Origin: an uncultured Bacteroidia bacterium
GTDB taxonomy: Bacteria; Bacteroidota; Bacteroidia; Bacteroidales; CAJPTX01
Reading direction: 5' to 3'
Assembly (NCBI GenBank): GCA_938038735.1
Contig: CALHSW010000057.1
Location: 1 to 32,977 of the forward strand
Length of the DNA stretch: 32,977 nt
The position numbers were made by a program, and so were the translations under genes. The notes under the pieces were generated by a model. It saw only the letters and a program-made list of their open reading frames with translations. It made no database searches and had not been told where the DNA came from. Of this stretch, positions 24,001 to 32,846 are shown one piece after another (position 1 is the stretch's first letter; every line of letters begins with the position of its first letter).

Positions 24001-25818
24001 ATGCGTAATTTGAGACGGATCCTGCGTTTCGTCCTCCCCTATAAGTGGAGGGCGATAGCTAATATACTGTTCAACCTACTGTCAGCATTCTTTTCGCTCT
24101 TTTCGCTCGGCTTCATGATTCCCTTTCTAGGGGTTCTTTTCGGAACTGCCGCGAGGGTTGAGGTAAAGCCAGAGTTCGCATTCTCCGTGGATGCGATAAC
24201 CGACACGATATATTATCACATTACTCAGGTGCTGGATGGCTACGGGAAAGAGGTAGCCCTGCTCTACGTGGTGTCGTTTGTGCTGGGGGCTTCGTTGCTT
24301 AAAAATCTGTTTGCCTACATTGCGCTGTGGCATCTTTCCCCCCTCACAACCGGGGTTGTAAAGGATTTGCGAAATGCGCTGCACCAAAAGGTTCTTTCGT
24401 TGCCCTTAGGTTACTACACGGAGGAGCGGAAGGGAGACATGATTAGCCGAATGTCAAACGACGTGAACGAGGTGGAGTACTCCATTGTTCGTTCGCTTGA
24501 CATGCTGTTTCGGGATCCCATCACGATAGTGGTACACCTTGCTGGATTGCTATTTATAAGCCCTCAGTTAACGCTATTCGTATTCATACTGCTCCCAATT
24601 TCAGGATTTGCTATTGGGCGCGTGGGGCGGAATTTGAGAAAGCAATCTACTGCATTGCAGGCGAGTCTAGGTAACGTTTTCTCGTTTATTGACGAGACGC
24701 TGGGCGGCATACGGATAATAAAGGCGTTCAATGCAGAGAATCGTGTACATGGTCGCTTTGCCCGTGAGAATAGTCGTTTCGCAAAACTCAACATCAGTAT
24801 CAACAGGCGACGCGATATGGCTAGCCCCCTAAGTGAGTTCTTAGGCACCGTGGTAATGGCTATAGTGCTCTGGTTTGGTGGAAGGCTGGTTTTTGAGGGG
24901 GTAGGTGGGCTGGCACCTGAGGCGTTGATAGGGTTCATGGGGCTGTTCTACATGATTCTCAACCCCGCAAAGTCATTCTCTTCCGCCTATTTCAACGTTC
25001 TGAAGGGTGCTGCCTCAGCCGATCGTATTATGCAGGTACTAGAGGCGGAGAACCCCATTAAATCGCCCGAAAACCCTTTGCCTACGCCGCAATTTACTGG
25101 GGATATAGAGTACAGAAATGTGTGCTTTGCCTATGGGGAGAAGCCTGTAATTAACGATGTGTCGTTTACCATTCAAAAGGGGCAGACTGTGGCCTTGGTA
25201 GGGCAGTCGGGCTCTGGGAAGACAACGCTTGCCGATCTTCTTCCTCGCTTTTACGATGTGCAGTTGGGGCAAATACTCCTCGATGGGCACGACATCCGTG
25301 AGTACAGGGTCTCCGACTTGCGTGGGCTTATGGGAATCGTTAACCAGGAACCCATCCTCTTCAACGATACGTTCTACAATAACATCGCCTTTGGCGTTGA
25401 GAATGCCACGCTCGATGAGGTGCAGCGGGCGGCCAAAATTGCCAACGCCCACGAGTTCATCATGGCAACCCCCGATGGATACAACTCCAACATAGGCGAC
25501 CGCGGGTCAAAGCTTAGCGGGGGTCAACGGCAGCGTATAAGTATCGCCCGGGCAATCCTAAAGAACCCCCCGATAATGATTCTTGATGAGGCGACTTCAT
25601 CGCTCGATACTGAGTCGGAACGTCTTGTGCAGGAGGCACTTGATAATCTCATGCGAGATCGAACGTCGTTGGTGATAGCGCATAGGCTTTCCACCATAGT
25701 CAACGCGGATCAGATATGCGTGCTTAAAGAGGGGCGCATCGTGGAGAGAGGGCGCCATGCGGAGCTGCTCGCCTTGGGCGGGGAATACGCAAAGCTGTGT
25801 AGCTTGCAGGGGTGGTGA
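24001..25818 (+). CDS. MsbA-type ABC exporter (fused membrane and ATPase domains)
   Basis: A 605-residue half-transporter expected to work as a homodimer in the inner membrane. Residues 1-320 hold six spans of the type I exporter fold, including the coupling-helix sequence SLPLGYYTEERKGDMISRM. The nucleotide-binding domain (about 365-600) has GQSGSGKTT, Q-loop VNQEPILFNDT, LSGGQRQRISIARA, IMILDEATSSLDTES and switch VIAHRLSTI. Bacteroidetes homologues are usually annotated as lipid A flippase MsbA or multidrug exporter; substrate cannot be told from sequence, so no symbol is given. It lies 32 bases after purB. The 202-bp gap to the convergent protease gene shows no clear terminator. Confidence 0.9.
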   Translation: MRNLRRILRFVLPYKWRAIANILFNLLSAFFSLFSLGFMIPFLGVLFGTAARVEVKPEFAFSVDAITDTIYYHITQVLDGYGKEVALLYVVSFVLGASLLKNLFAYIALWHLSPLTTGVVKDLRNALHQKVLSLPLGYYTEERKGDMISRMSNDVNEVEYSIVRSLDMLFRDPITIVVHLAGLLFISPQLTLFVFILLPISGFAIGRVGRNLRKQSTALQASLGNVFSFIDETLGGIRIIKAFNAENRVHGRFARENSRFAKLNISINRRRDMASPLSEFLGTVVMAIVLWFGGRLVFEGVGGLAPEALIGFMGLFYMILNPAKSFSSAYFNVLKGAASADRIMQVLEAENPIKSPENPLPTPQFTGDIEYRNVCFAYGEKPVINDVSFTIQKGQTVALVGQSGSGKTTLADLLPRFYDVQLGQILLDGHDIREYRVSDLRGLMGIVNQEPILFNDTFYNNIAFGVENATLDEVQRAAKIANAHEFIMATPDGYNSNIGDRGSKLSGGQRQRISIARAILKNPPIMILDEATSSLDTESERLVQEALDNLMRDRTSLVIAHRLSTIVNADQICVLKEGRIVERGRHAELLALGGEYAKLCSLQGW

Positions 25819-26020
25819 TACCGCGCCAACCCTCTCCATGGAAGAGTCTACTTCTCTGAAAGGGTATCGAATAAATTGAGGCACGCTGCCATAGCGGGAG
25901 AATAGCCAATAGCAACCTTGGTAGGCTTCCTGTACCCACCCAAGCTTACATGCCTGAGCACCCTTCCCGCCAATACCTTACACTGAATTCGCGTATGGGC
26001 GGGAGGGCGCAGAGCATTCC

Positions 26021-29000
26021 CTATTTCCCCTTCTTCAATAGGTACTTAATTGCAGCTTGGAGCTGCGTGTCGTTGTCGTGGTAGTAGTCGTTGGCATCCA
26101 TGGGGACGTAGATGTCTGGCGTTACGCCGGTGCGCTCTAGGTCGCGCCCCTGCATGTCGTAGCAGCCCCAGGTGGGGATACGTGTGGAAGAGCCATCGAC
26201 AAGGCCGAAAGACCCAGTGAAGATGATCCAACGGTAGGTTTCTGTGCCTATAAGCGTACCCAGTTTAAGCTCCTTAAACGATGAGGAGGTGACCTCCGCA
26301 TCGCTTAGCGACTCGCGGTCAATAAGCATTACGATGGCCTTACCAGAAGGGGAAAAGTTTGGCTGCGAGGCCATGCGACCGCCCCGGCTCTTCCATAGCA
26401 TGTAGGGACGCTGGGAGAGGAAGCTTAGCACGTCGTCGTGCACATTGCCCCCACGATTGTGCCGTAGGTCAACTATGAGTCCCTCCTTGTTAAGGCATAT
26501 CGAGGTCATCTCCTGCAAGAAACGTTCTAGGGATGTTTCGCCCATGTCGTACATGTGGACATAGCCAATCGTTCCCTTCGAAACGCTATCAACAATTTCA
26601 CGCCTTCGGCTGGCCCAATGCTCATACCTGAGTTGGCGTAGCTCTTCATAGCTAATCGGGCTGCAGACCTCATCAAACTCACCCTTCGCATCCTTGAAGG
26701 TGATCGTTAGCTCTGGCGGAACGCTCGCCCCGTAGAATAGAGAGTCGCGATTGGCGTTCCTTGCGATGCGTACCCCATTCACTGCAACCAACGTCACCCC
26801 CGTCTTGATACGGCTGTTGGTCCTATCGAGCGGGCCCCCGTAGACAACCGCTTTCACCTTGAGTGGGTCGCTCTTGAGGAAGTCTACCCCGATTGTGTAG
26901 GCTTTCTGGCTATAGTAAGAGTCGCTCTCACGGCCGTAGGTGTCAAAGCCGAGGTGCGAGGCGTTCAGCTCCCCAAGCATGTCGGTTTGGATGGTGGCAA
27001 GTTCATTGCGCGAACGTACGTATGGAAGAAAGCGTTCGTAGTAGCGCTTTACGGCCTCCCAGTCGGTTCCGTGGAAGGTGGAGTCGTAGAACGTTTGCTG
27101 GATGATAGCCCACGTTTCGTAGAACATTTGGTGGAACTCATCGCTCGCAGACGTAGTGAAAGTGTGATTTAGGGCCATGGGATGCAGGGCATCGTGGTCA
27201 AAGTCCACGTTGAAAAGGGAGCCATTGATGAGGGCGAGGGTGCCGTTCTTCTCTGCCACGGCACGGTTTAGGTATCCATCCCCCAGCCGCCTAAAGTAAA
27301 TATTCCCAAACTTATCCTCTTTGATGTAGCCAATGTAGGAGTCGTTGAGCTCATAGCTATAGCAGAAAAGCACTCGGAGGCTATCCCTGAAGAGCAATGA
27401 CTGCAAGGAGTTGACCACAGCGGCAGGGGTTGGCACATGCTCCCAGCGATTATCCACCCGGGTTGGGTCAAAGGCGAAGGCTGGGGGAAGAGCCTTTTGC
27501 TCTTTTCCCTGTGGCGCTGCGGCATTGAAGAGCGTGTTGAAATCCTCCTGATGGGAGAGGGATGGTCCACGCTTTATGAGGGGAAGCCGGTAGAGCTCCG
27601 ATTGCATTATGCCCTTGGGGAAACGTGGCACGCTGCGGTTGGCGCTGAGGTATAGCGCGGTGCCATCGGCATTCCACACCGGGGAGTTTTCGGCAGTCCC
27701 GTTGGTGGTGATACGTTTCGTTTTCCCCGTGGGGATGTCGTATACGAAGATGTCGGGTTCAAAGTTTCGGTAGGCTGTGAACATGAGTCGCAGCCCATCG
27801 TGGCTAAATGAGGCTGCATCGGAGAAGTACCAGAACTCATCGTGGGCGATTTCCTTACCCTGCCAGGTTTTGGTGTTAAGGAGCTGTAGGGAGTTGTTGC
27901 CTGAGTGGAAGGCTAATTGCTCCCTGCTGGGTGATAGCGAGAGGTTATACTGTCGCTCGTTGGCATTAGTGAGTCGGGTCTCTTTCCCATTGCCATTGGC
28001 GGGCTGCGTAAAGAGGTTTGCCCACCCCTTCTCGGTGCGGGAGTAGACCACGGTTTTGCTGTCGGCGAGCCAACGCACCTCCTCTGCGCGTTCCTGTGGA
28101 GGTGTGGGGAGTTCCCTAACTCTGTCGCCACTCGCTGAGGAGATGAAGATACGACCGCGAGAGACGAAGGCGATTTTCTCGCCATCGGGGGAGAGGTCAA
28201 AGTCGCTAATTTTCCCCCTGACGTTGCGTGCTACAGGGATAGCGATGGTGGAGAGGTCGGGTAGGGAGACAGGGCATAGCGATGGGGTTGCAGTAGCGAC
28301 GTCGTAGATGTAGAGTTGGTAATCCTTCACGAAGGCGATTTTACCGCCGTTTGCCGCAATGGTGGGGGTGTAGATGGAATGTTCAAAATGGGTGAGCTGC
28401 CGCGGCGTACCATTCTGTAGGGAGTAGAGGTTAAAGGCGCGGGAATTGGCATCGCTAACGAAGTAGAGCGTACCCTGTTTGTCCGTAATGGGCCAGAGGG
28501 CCTGGCTTTTGCCATCGGTAAGGCGCGTCACGGAGTCATTCTTGGTGCTGAGGAACTCAATGGCAGGGGCGTTGGCACCTCGGTATCCTTTGCGGGTGGC
28601 GAATCGTGCGCTCTCCCAGGAAGTGCCGAAGTAGAGTCCCTTGCCGTTTGGGGCTTCAACGGCGCCGTGCGTATGGCTGTAGAAGCCATCGCCCAGCGCA
28701 GGGGTTGGCGTGCCGCCGCGGCGTGAGGTCTTGAAAGCTGAGAAGAGGTTGAAGGTACGAGAGGTGAAGTAGATGGTTTCGTTGTCCCATCCCCAGCTGT
28801 CCACCTCCTTTTGGCCATCGGTGAAGGTGAGTTGACGGATCGCGCCGCCCTGGGTGGGCATAGCGTACACATTGGGGTTGCCATCGGCGGTGGAGACGAA
28901 TGCCAGCCATTGCCCGTCGGGCGATACGCAGGGGGTAGAGCATCGTCCCGGGAGGGTGACTACGGGGGTAGCCGTTCCGCCCTGCGTACCTACACACCAC

Positions 29001-29140
29001 AGCGCATCGGCGTGGACGAAGTATACCCTATCCCCATCGGGGGTTAGCGCGGGTTGACGCAGAAAGAACGGCGTTGAGCCGGCCAGTGTGGGAAAGGCAC
29101 AAGAGCAAGCGAATAGAAAGGCTAGTACTATCTTTTTCAT
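26021..29140 (-). CDS. Tricorn-like protease, S41 family, exported
   Basis: A 1039-residue protein with signal peptide (KKIVLAFLFACSCAFPTLAG). Residues about 25-330 and 330-650 contain repeated TPDG/SPDG..LAF.S motifs of two beta-propellers, as in tricorn. A helical C1 region, a PDZ-like segment (about 760-850) and an S41 catalytic domain follow. Tricorn catalytic residues can be placed: His in LNASHLGF, nucleophile Ser and oxyanion Asp in ESLSDAEV, and Glu in DLERTGVTPD. Tricorn degrades peptides to short products; here the signal peptide suggests a periplasmic or surface peptide-degrading role, fitting an asaccharolytic or proteolytic lifestyle. The gene is alone on its strand. Confidence 0.9.
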   Translation of the reverse strand: MKKIVLAFLFACSCAFPTLAGSTPFFLRQPALTPDGDRVYFVHADALWCVGTQGGTATPVVTLPGRCSTPCVSPDGQWLAFVSTADGNPNVYAMPTQGGAIRQLTFTDGQKEVDSWGWDNETIYFTSRTFNLFSAFKTSRRGGTPTPALGDGFYSHTHGAVEAPNGKGLYFGTSWESARFATRKGYRGANAPAIEFLSTKNDSVTRLTDGKSQALWPITDKQGTLYFVSDANSRAFNLYSLQNGTPRQLTHFEHSIYTPTIAANGGKIAFVKDYQLYIYDVATATPSLCPVSLPDLSTIAIPVARNVRGKISDFDLSPDGEKIAFVSRGRIFISSASGDRVRELPTPPQERAEEVRWLADSKTVVYSRTEKGWANLFTQPANGNGKETRLTNANERQYNLSLSPSREQLAFHSGNNSLQLLNTKTWQGKEIAHDEFWYFSDAASFSHDGLRLMFTAYRNFEPDIFVYDIPTGKTKRITTNGTAENSPVWNADGTALYLSANRSVPRFPKGIMQSELYRLPLIKRGPSLSHQEDFNTLFNAAAPQGKEQKALPPAFAFDPTRVDNRWEHVPTPAAVVNSLQSLLFRDSLRVLFCYSYELNDSYIGYIKEDKFGNIYFRRLGDGYLNRAVAEKNGTLALINGSLFNVDFDHDALHPMALNHTFTTSASDEFHQMFYETWAIIQQTFYDSTFHGTDWEAVKRYYERFLPYVRSRNELATIQTDMLGELNASHLGFDTYGRESDSYYSQKAYTIGVDFLKSDPLKVKAVVYGGPLDRTNSRIKTGVTLVAVNGVRIARNANRDSLFYGASVPPELTITFKDAKGEFDEVCSPISYEELRQLRYEHWASRRREIVDSVSKGTIGYVHMYDMGETSLERFLQEMTSICLNKEGLIVDLRHNRGGNVHDDVLSFLSQRPYMLWKSRGGRMASQPNFSPSGKAIVMLIDRESLSDAEVTSSSFKELKLGTLIGTETYRWIIFTGSFGLVDGSSTRIPTWGCYDMQGRDLERTGVTPDIYVPMDANDYYHDNDTQLQAAIKYLLKKGK

Positions 29141-29173
29141 TGACCTTCAATTTTTGCTTCGGTTTATAGTGGG

Positions 29174-29181
29174 CAAATGTA
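29174..29181 (-). promoter_or_regulatory. Bacteroidetes -7 box (TACATTTG) for the tricorn-like gene
   Basis: Minus-strand exact match to TAnnTTTG, 33 bases before the ATG at 29140, with AAGG in the leader. The 303-bp gap from here to 29443 otherwise holds only the divergent promoter at 29397. Confidence 0.5.
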
Positions 29182-29396
29182 ATGATTATCTTTGGTATAG
29201 GGGTGTACTGTACGAGCTAGTTCGCTGCAGGGGGAGTTCTGCCGTCCGTGATGGTGCTAATTTACATAGTCCGTCTTGCTGATAGTAAGGGACGTGCAGA
29301 CGTATTGTTAACATGGGGTTAGCAAACTTAGATGGAAGGCTGGTGTGAGATATAGCGATGTTATTCTTTACTCTTTCCAAATTGGCGCAATCTTTG

Positions 29397-29404
29397 TACC
29401 TTCG
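29397..29404 (+). promoter_or_regulatory. Probable -7 box (TACCTTCG) for the small exported protein
   Basis: TACCTTCG followed by CGGGCAGA, with TTTC 19 bases upstream (29374-29377), one mismatch each from the Bacteroidetes -7 and -33 elements. The leader would be about 35 nt. Confidence 0.45.
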
Positions 29405-29443
29405 CGGGCAGAATGGGAACAATAAATACAGAGAAGCCTTTGC

Positions 29444-29971
29444 ATGAAATCTACTGCTTTGCGGAGCACTACTGCTATCCGTGTAATTTGCTTAACGCTG
29501 CTGGCGTTAATGGCTGTTGGCGCATCGGGGATGCGGCGGCCAGTGCCTACGGGGGCACGAGGTGCGGGTGCTGAGTACGTTCTAATCGAAGACGAGTTGG
29601 CGTGCCGCTGCGTGGCGTGCCCTACGGTGCTGGAGCGTGTGCCGGTGCTGTATGGCGTGGATTTTTTACGCACGGATAGCTTCACGAGGCTTGAGGTTCC
29701 CCTCCTGCTTTCAAAGCCTAAAAATAGCATGGTGCGGGTTACCTGGAGGCCATTGGATCTGGCCGAAGAGGGACGCATCGTGGCGTACTCACTGCTGGGG
29801 TACGAGTATCTACAGCAGGATGTGCGGAAGGGCGTAACGGCGGTGTTTATCGACACGCGACAGCTCCTGTCGGGCATTTACGTGGTGCGATTGGAAACGC
29901 TGGATGGGCATCCGCTTGGCTCTGCGCGCTTAGTGGTGGAGCATCCTGTGCAGGAGCAGCCGCGCAATTAG
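29444..29971 (+). CDS. Small exported protein with C-terminal sorting-domain-like fold
   Basis: A 175-residue protein. The first 30 residues are a signal peptide (basic start, core VICLTLLALMAVGASG). A short mature segment carries three Cys in LACRCVACP. The last 75 residues show the beta-strand and turn pattern of type IX secretion C-terminal domains: a strand, GRIVAYSLLG, then VFIDTRQLLSGIYVVRLETLDG and SARLVVE. The key L.SG.Y.VR...DG motif is present, though a 9-residue polar tail follows. It may be a type IX cargo whose passenger is almost absent, or a periplasmic Ig-like protein. No family recognised for the N-terminal half. Confidence 0.6.
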   Translation: MKSTALRSTTAIRVICLTLLALMAVGASGMRRPVPTGARGAGAEYVLIEDELACRCVACPTVLERVPVLYGVDFLRTDSFTRLEVPLLLSKPKNSMVRVTWRPLDLAEEGRIVAYSLLGYEYLQQDVRKGVTAVFIDTRQLLSGIYVVRLETLDGHPLGSARLVVEHPVQEQPRN

Positions 29972-29998
29972 CAAGCTGCGGTATGAGCGGGGGTGACA

Positions 29999-31120
29999 CT
30001 ACTCATCGCCGCTTGCATCTCCTTTCGGGGGAGCGAAGTACGGGGCGGCCTCTTCCGCCACGAGGTAGTTGTGTATAGAGATGGGGACCTGGTAGTCAAA
30101 CACGTTCTCAATGGGTACGCGTTGGTAGCTACTAACCAGTTCGTAGCGTGCGGAGTGGAGCTCCACGATGTGGAAACGAATGAATAGCTCCTGATGGCTT
30201 AGGAGTTGCCGTATCTCATCGCTGCTCTGCACGAGGGTGTAGTCCTCCCCGAGAATCTCCTTAATCTCCTCTAGCTGTAGAAGCTCCTCCACGTCAATCC
30301 GTTTATCCACTTCCACCAGGGGGAATTGGTAGAGGGAGTTCCATATGTCCTTGCCCTCCCGCCGCTGGATGTAGGTGCTATCGCGGAATCTAATCATGAA
30401 GAAATGGAAGAAACGTACCCGAAGCTTCGTTGCACGCTCCTTGGTGGGGAGCTGTAGCTGGAGGTTGTTTGCCTCCGCGTAGCATAGGGAGGGAAAGGGG
30501 CATTGCGAGCAGTCGGGCATGGTGGGGATGCACTGTAGCGCGCCGAAATCTATGAGGGCCTGGTTGTAGATATGTGGCTGCGAGCGGTCCATCATCTCTA
30601 TGCAGATCTCGCGGAATATCTTTTTCCCCTCGGCTTTTCCCGGCGACTCAAAGATGCCGAAAACGCGGGCCAGGATGCGGTAGACGTTGCCATCGATGGC
30701 GGGTACGGGCTGATGGAAGGCGAAGCTGGCCACCGCCCCCGCGGCGTAGGGACCGAGGCCCGGGAGCTTCACGAGCTCTTCGTAGGTTCCGGGGATTTTG
30801 CCGTTATACTTCTCCATAACGAGCTTAGCCGCCTTATGGAGGTTGCGGGCACGGGTGTAGTAGCCCAGCCCCTGCCATGCCTTCATCACCGCGTCGAGCG
30901 GCGCGTTGGCGAGGCGCTCGAGCGTGGGGAAGGTCTCAATGAAATTGAAGTAGTAATCCATGCCCTGCGCCACCCGGGTTTGCTGGAGGATGGCCTCGGA
31001 GACCCATATGAAGTAGGGATTATCGGTCTCGCGCCACGGCAGGGATCGGCGGTGCTCTTTGTACCATGCGATTATCTCCTCTGCGAAGTTGAGGTTTGGC
31101 GATGTGAAACGGCGGGTCAT
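29999..31120 (-). CDS. mutY: A/G-specific adenine glycosylase
   Basis: Removes adenine mispaired with 8-oxoguanine. The 373 residues include SEAILQQTRV with the catalytic Glu, the helix-hairpin-helix LPGLGPYAAGAV followed by VPAIDGNVYR with the catalytic Asp, and the iron-sulfur cluster ligands C-x6-C-x2-C-x5-C in LQCIPTMPDCSQCPFPSLC. A NUDIX-like 8-oxoG-recognition domain fills the C-terminal third. The start lies two bases after the stop of the outer-membrane barrel gene, so translation is probably coupled. It ends 27 bases from the convergent exported-protein gene. Confidence 0.95.
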   Translation of the reverse strand: MTRRFTSPNLNFAEEIIAWYKEHRRSLPWRETDNPYFIWVSEAILQQTRVAQGMDYYFNFIETFPTLERLANAPLDAVMKAWQGLGYYTRARNLHKAAKLVMEKYNGKIPGTYEELVKLPGLGPYAAGAVASFAFHQPVPAIDGNVYRILARVFGIFESPGKAEGKKIFREICIEMMDRSQPHIYNQALIDFGALQCIPTMPDCSQCPFPSLCYAEANNLQLQLPTKERATKLRVRFFHFFMIRFRDSTYIQRREGKDIWNSLYQFPLVEVDKRIDVEELLQLEEIKEILGEDYTLVQSSDEIRQLLSHQELFIRFHIVELHSARYELVSSYQRVPIENVFDYQVPISIHNYLVAEEAAPYFAPPKGDASGDE

Positions 31121-31122
31121 GG

Positions 31123-31776
31123 CTAAATTTCGTACTGAAAAAGGAGATAGAGCATGTTGTTATACTGCCCCGAGCGTTGCCCCCTGAGGTCATCGGGCGT
31201 GCCGCGGATGGGGAGTATCGAGTAGGCAAAGCCCCCCCGCACGGCCCAATGTCTATGAAAGTTCCAGCCTAAGGCAATGTGCGCGGAGAGCTCGTAGCGT
31301 TTAGGGGCGGCCCTCCTTCCGTTTCCGAAGTCCCCGTAGGCATTTCTCTCCTGCCACGCGAAGAGGTAGCCGGCTCCAAGGCCTACGCTGGCGCTAAATT
31401 GCTCTAGAAAAGTGTATTCGGCGTATACGGGGAGCTCTACGTAGTGCAGCGTGAAGGCGTAGCTCTCGGCCTTCACGCCCTGGGTGCCCCCGAATAGCCC
31501 CACGCTACGGCTACCCTTACCAATGTAGCGCAGCTCCACGCGGAGGCTCCAATGGCTGCTGCCGAACTGCCTTGAGAGCCATAGCCCTGCGATGCCGTTG
31601 AGAGCATCGTAGCCACCGTATCGGTCACCATCCACCTGCGAAAAGTTCATACCAGCCATCACGCCCCCGCCGAAACGGTGTCCCGCTGGCGGCGCATCGT
31701 CCTGCGCCGCGGCGAGGGTTGCGGTGAATAGTAGGAGGGTGAGGGGGAATAGCCCCTTTGCCACGCTACTTGCCAT
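31123..31776 (-). CDS. Outer-membrane beta-barrel protein (PorT-like family)
   Basis: A 217-residue protein with a signal peptide ending LAAAQ. The mature part is made of alternating strands with turns, such as GGGVMAGMNFSQVDGD, SLRVELRYIGKGS, YVELPVYAEYTF and FSASVGLGAGYLFAW, ending in the aromatic strand MLYLLFQYEI, a typical outer-membrane assembly signal. This matches the Bacteroidetes outer-membrane beta-barrel family that includes PorT, but it is not PorT itself as far as I can tell. The start overlaps the sirtuin stop by 11 bases, and mutY follows after 2. Confidence 0.8.
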   Translation of the reverse strand: MASSVAKGLFPLTLLLFTATLAAAQDDAPPAGHRFGGGVMAGMNFSQVDGDRYGGYDALNGIAGLWLSRQFGSSHWSLRVELRYIGKGSRSVGLFGGTQGVKAESYAFTLHYVELPVYAEYTFLEQFSASVGLGAGYLFAWQERNAYGDFGNGRRAAPKRYELSAHIALGWNFHRHWAVRGGFAYSILPIRGTPDDLRGQRSGQYNNMLYLLFQYEI

Positions 31777-32476
31777 AGGCCACCTCGCGCATGCGTTCCA
31801 CTAGCTTGGGCACCCCCACGCTAGCTTTTTCTTGAATCACTTCGATGGCCATGCTGCTGGGGACTGATACCGGCTTGGGGTCCACAAGGAAGTGCGGTAT
31901 GGTGCGCGGCGTGTACTGAATGAGGGCTGCAGCGGGGTAAACTACCAGCGATGACCCCACCACGGCAAAGAGCTCAGCGCGCTGCGCGATGTGGGTGGCC
32001 ACCTCAAACATGGGAACCGCCTCGCCGAACCATACAATATGCGGGCGCAGCTGCGCCCCATCCTCGGCCTTTTCTCCCATCTTCAGTTCCCATCCCTCAA
32101 TGGGGTATATCAGCTTCTCATCGCGCTCCGAGCGGGCCTTCTTCAGCTCCCCATGGAGGTGGACCACGTGGCTACTCCCCGCGCGTTCATGCAGATCGTC
32201 GATGTTTTGCGTCACGATGGTCACATCGAACCATTTTTCCGCCTCTGCCAGGGCGAAATGCCCCGCGTTCGGCTTACTCTCAAGGAGCTGTTTACGGCGT
32301 TCGTTGTAAAAGGTCTGCACCATTTGCGGGTCCCGCGCCCACGCTTCTGGTGTGGCTACGTCCTCCACTCGGTAGTTCTCCCATAGCCCATCGCTATCGC
32401 GAAATGTCTTAATACCGCTCTCCGCGCTTATCCCCGCGCCCGTTAGCACCACTAGTCGTTTTTTCTGGCTCTCCAT
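31766..32476 (-). CDS. NAD-dependent protein deacylase, sirtuin family
   Basis: Removes acyl groups from protein lysines, consuming NAD. I chose ATG 32476 (236 residues), preceded by GGGAGAGAG; the longer frame to 32527 runs over the promoter. NAD-site motifs are GAGIS (13-17), FRD.DGLWE, TQNIDDLHERAG and the catalytic H108 in HLHGE. Tyr57-x-x-Arg60 in FYNERRKQ is the pair associated with succinyl/malonyl removal in class III sirtuins. The four zinc-binding Cys are absent; the protein from this start has no Cys at all. It leads a three-gene operon with the barrel protein and mutY. Confidence 0.92.
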   Translation of the reverse strand: MESQKKRLVVLTGAGISAESGIKTFRDSDGLWENYRVEDVATPEAWARDPQMVQTFYNERRKQLLESKPNAGHFALAEAEKWFDVTIVTQNIDDLHERAGSSHVVHLHGELKKARSERDEKLIYPIEGWELKMGEKAEDGAQLRPHIVWFGEAVPMFEVATHIAQRAELFAVVGSSLVVYPAAALIQYTPRTIPHFLVDPKPVSVPSSMAIEVIQEKASVGVPKLVERMREVAYGK

Positions 32477-32516
32477 TTTCGCTCTCTCCCTTTTTATATT
32501 TCCCATACCGTAGTGG

Positions 32517-32524
32517 CAAAGGTA
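32517..32524 (-). promoter_or_regulatory. Bacteroidetes -7 box (TACCTTTG) for the sirtuin operon
   Basis: Minus-strand exact match to TAnnTTTG, 40 bases before the ATG at 32476. No -33 TTTG at 19-bp spacing was seen. Confidence 0.55.
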
Positions 32525-32565
32525 CAAAAAAGTGAATAGCGATTGAGCGTTCGCTATAGCGGCAG

Positions 32566-32741
32566 CTTGACAGACTGTCTGGAAATGCGTGTTTGATGTC
32601 AGGACTGGCGTGGAAGGGGTACGATGGTATTCCTTCCCGCCATGAACTTACGTTCAATAGCCCATGCTTCAAACAGCAATTGACATGTTCATGTAACCAA
32701 ACTGCGGGACGGTCTCTCAATAGCTGAGGGAACTTTAGACC
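32566..32741. repeat. Degenerate copy of the hairpin element (inverted)
   Basis: On the minus strand, GGGTCTAAAG, then AGCTATTGAGAGACCGTCCC (32705-32741 region), matches module B at 144-180 with changes. About 130 bases on, CAGACTGTCTG (32571-32581) is a palindrome recalling the terminal GTCAGTCTTTCAGAC of the first element. If both belong together the copy is about 176 bp, near the 187 bp of the first. Small palindromes TGAACTTACGTTCA and ACATGTTCATGT lie between. The boundaries are tentative; module B is clear. Confidence 0.5.
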
Positions 32742-32814
32742 CATGGTCTCCTAACCCTACTGCTCCTTACCTCCTTCATCAGCCGCCGCGCTTTCCTTTA
32801 GCCACTAAAATACA

Positions 32815-32822
32815 TACCTTTG
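32815..32822 (+). promoter_or_regulatory. Bacteroidetes promoter before the last gene (TACCTTTG)
   Basis: TACCTTTG followed by CA is an exact -7 consensus, with TTTC at 32792-32795 exactly 19 bases upstream, one mismatch from TTTG. The ATG is 24 bases downstream. Confidence 0.55.
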
Positions 32823-32846
32823 CATTAGAGTTAAGGCGCATGCAGC

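Noticed and set aside
25819..26020. Search for a small RNA or terminator between the ABC exporter and the protease gene
   Set aside because: Only weak pairings without a T-run were found; nothing to report.
32409..32744. 111-codon minus-strand frame across the repeat before the sirtuin gene
   Set aside because: It runs through the degenerate repeat and the sirtuin promoter, then overlaps the sirtuin gene out of frame.
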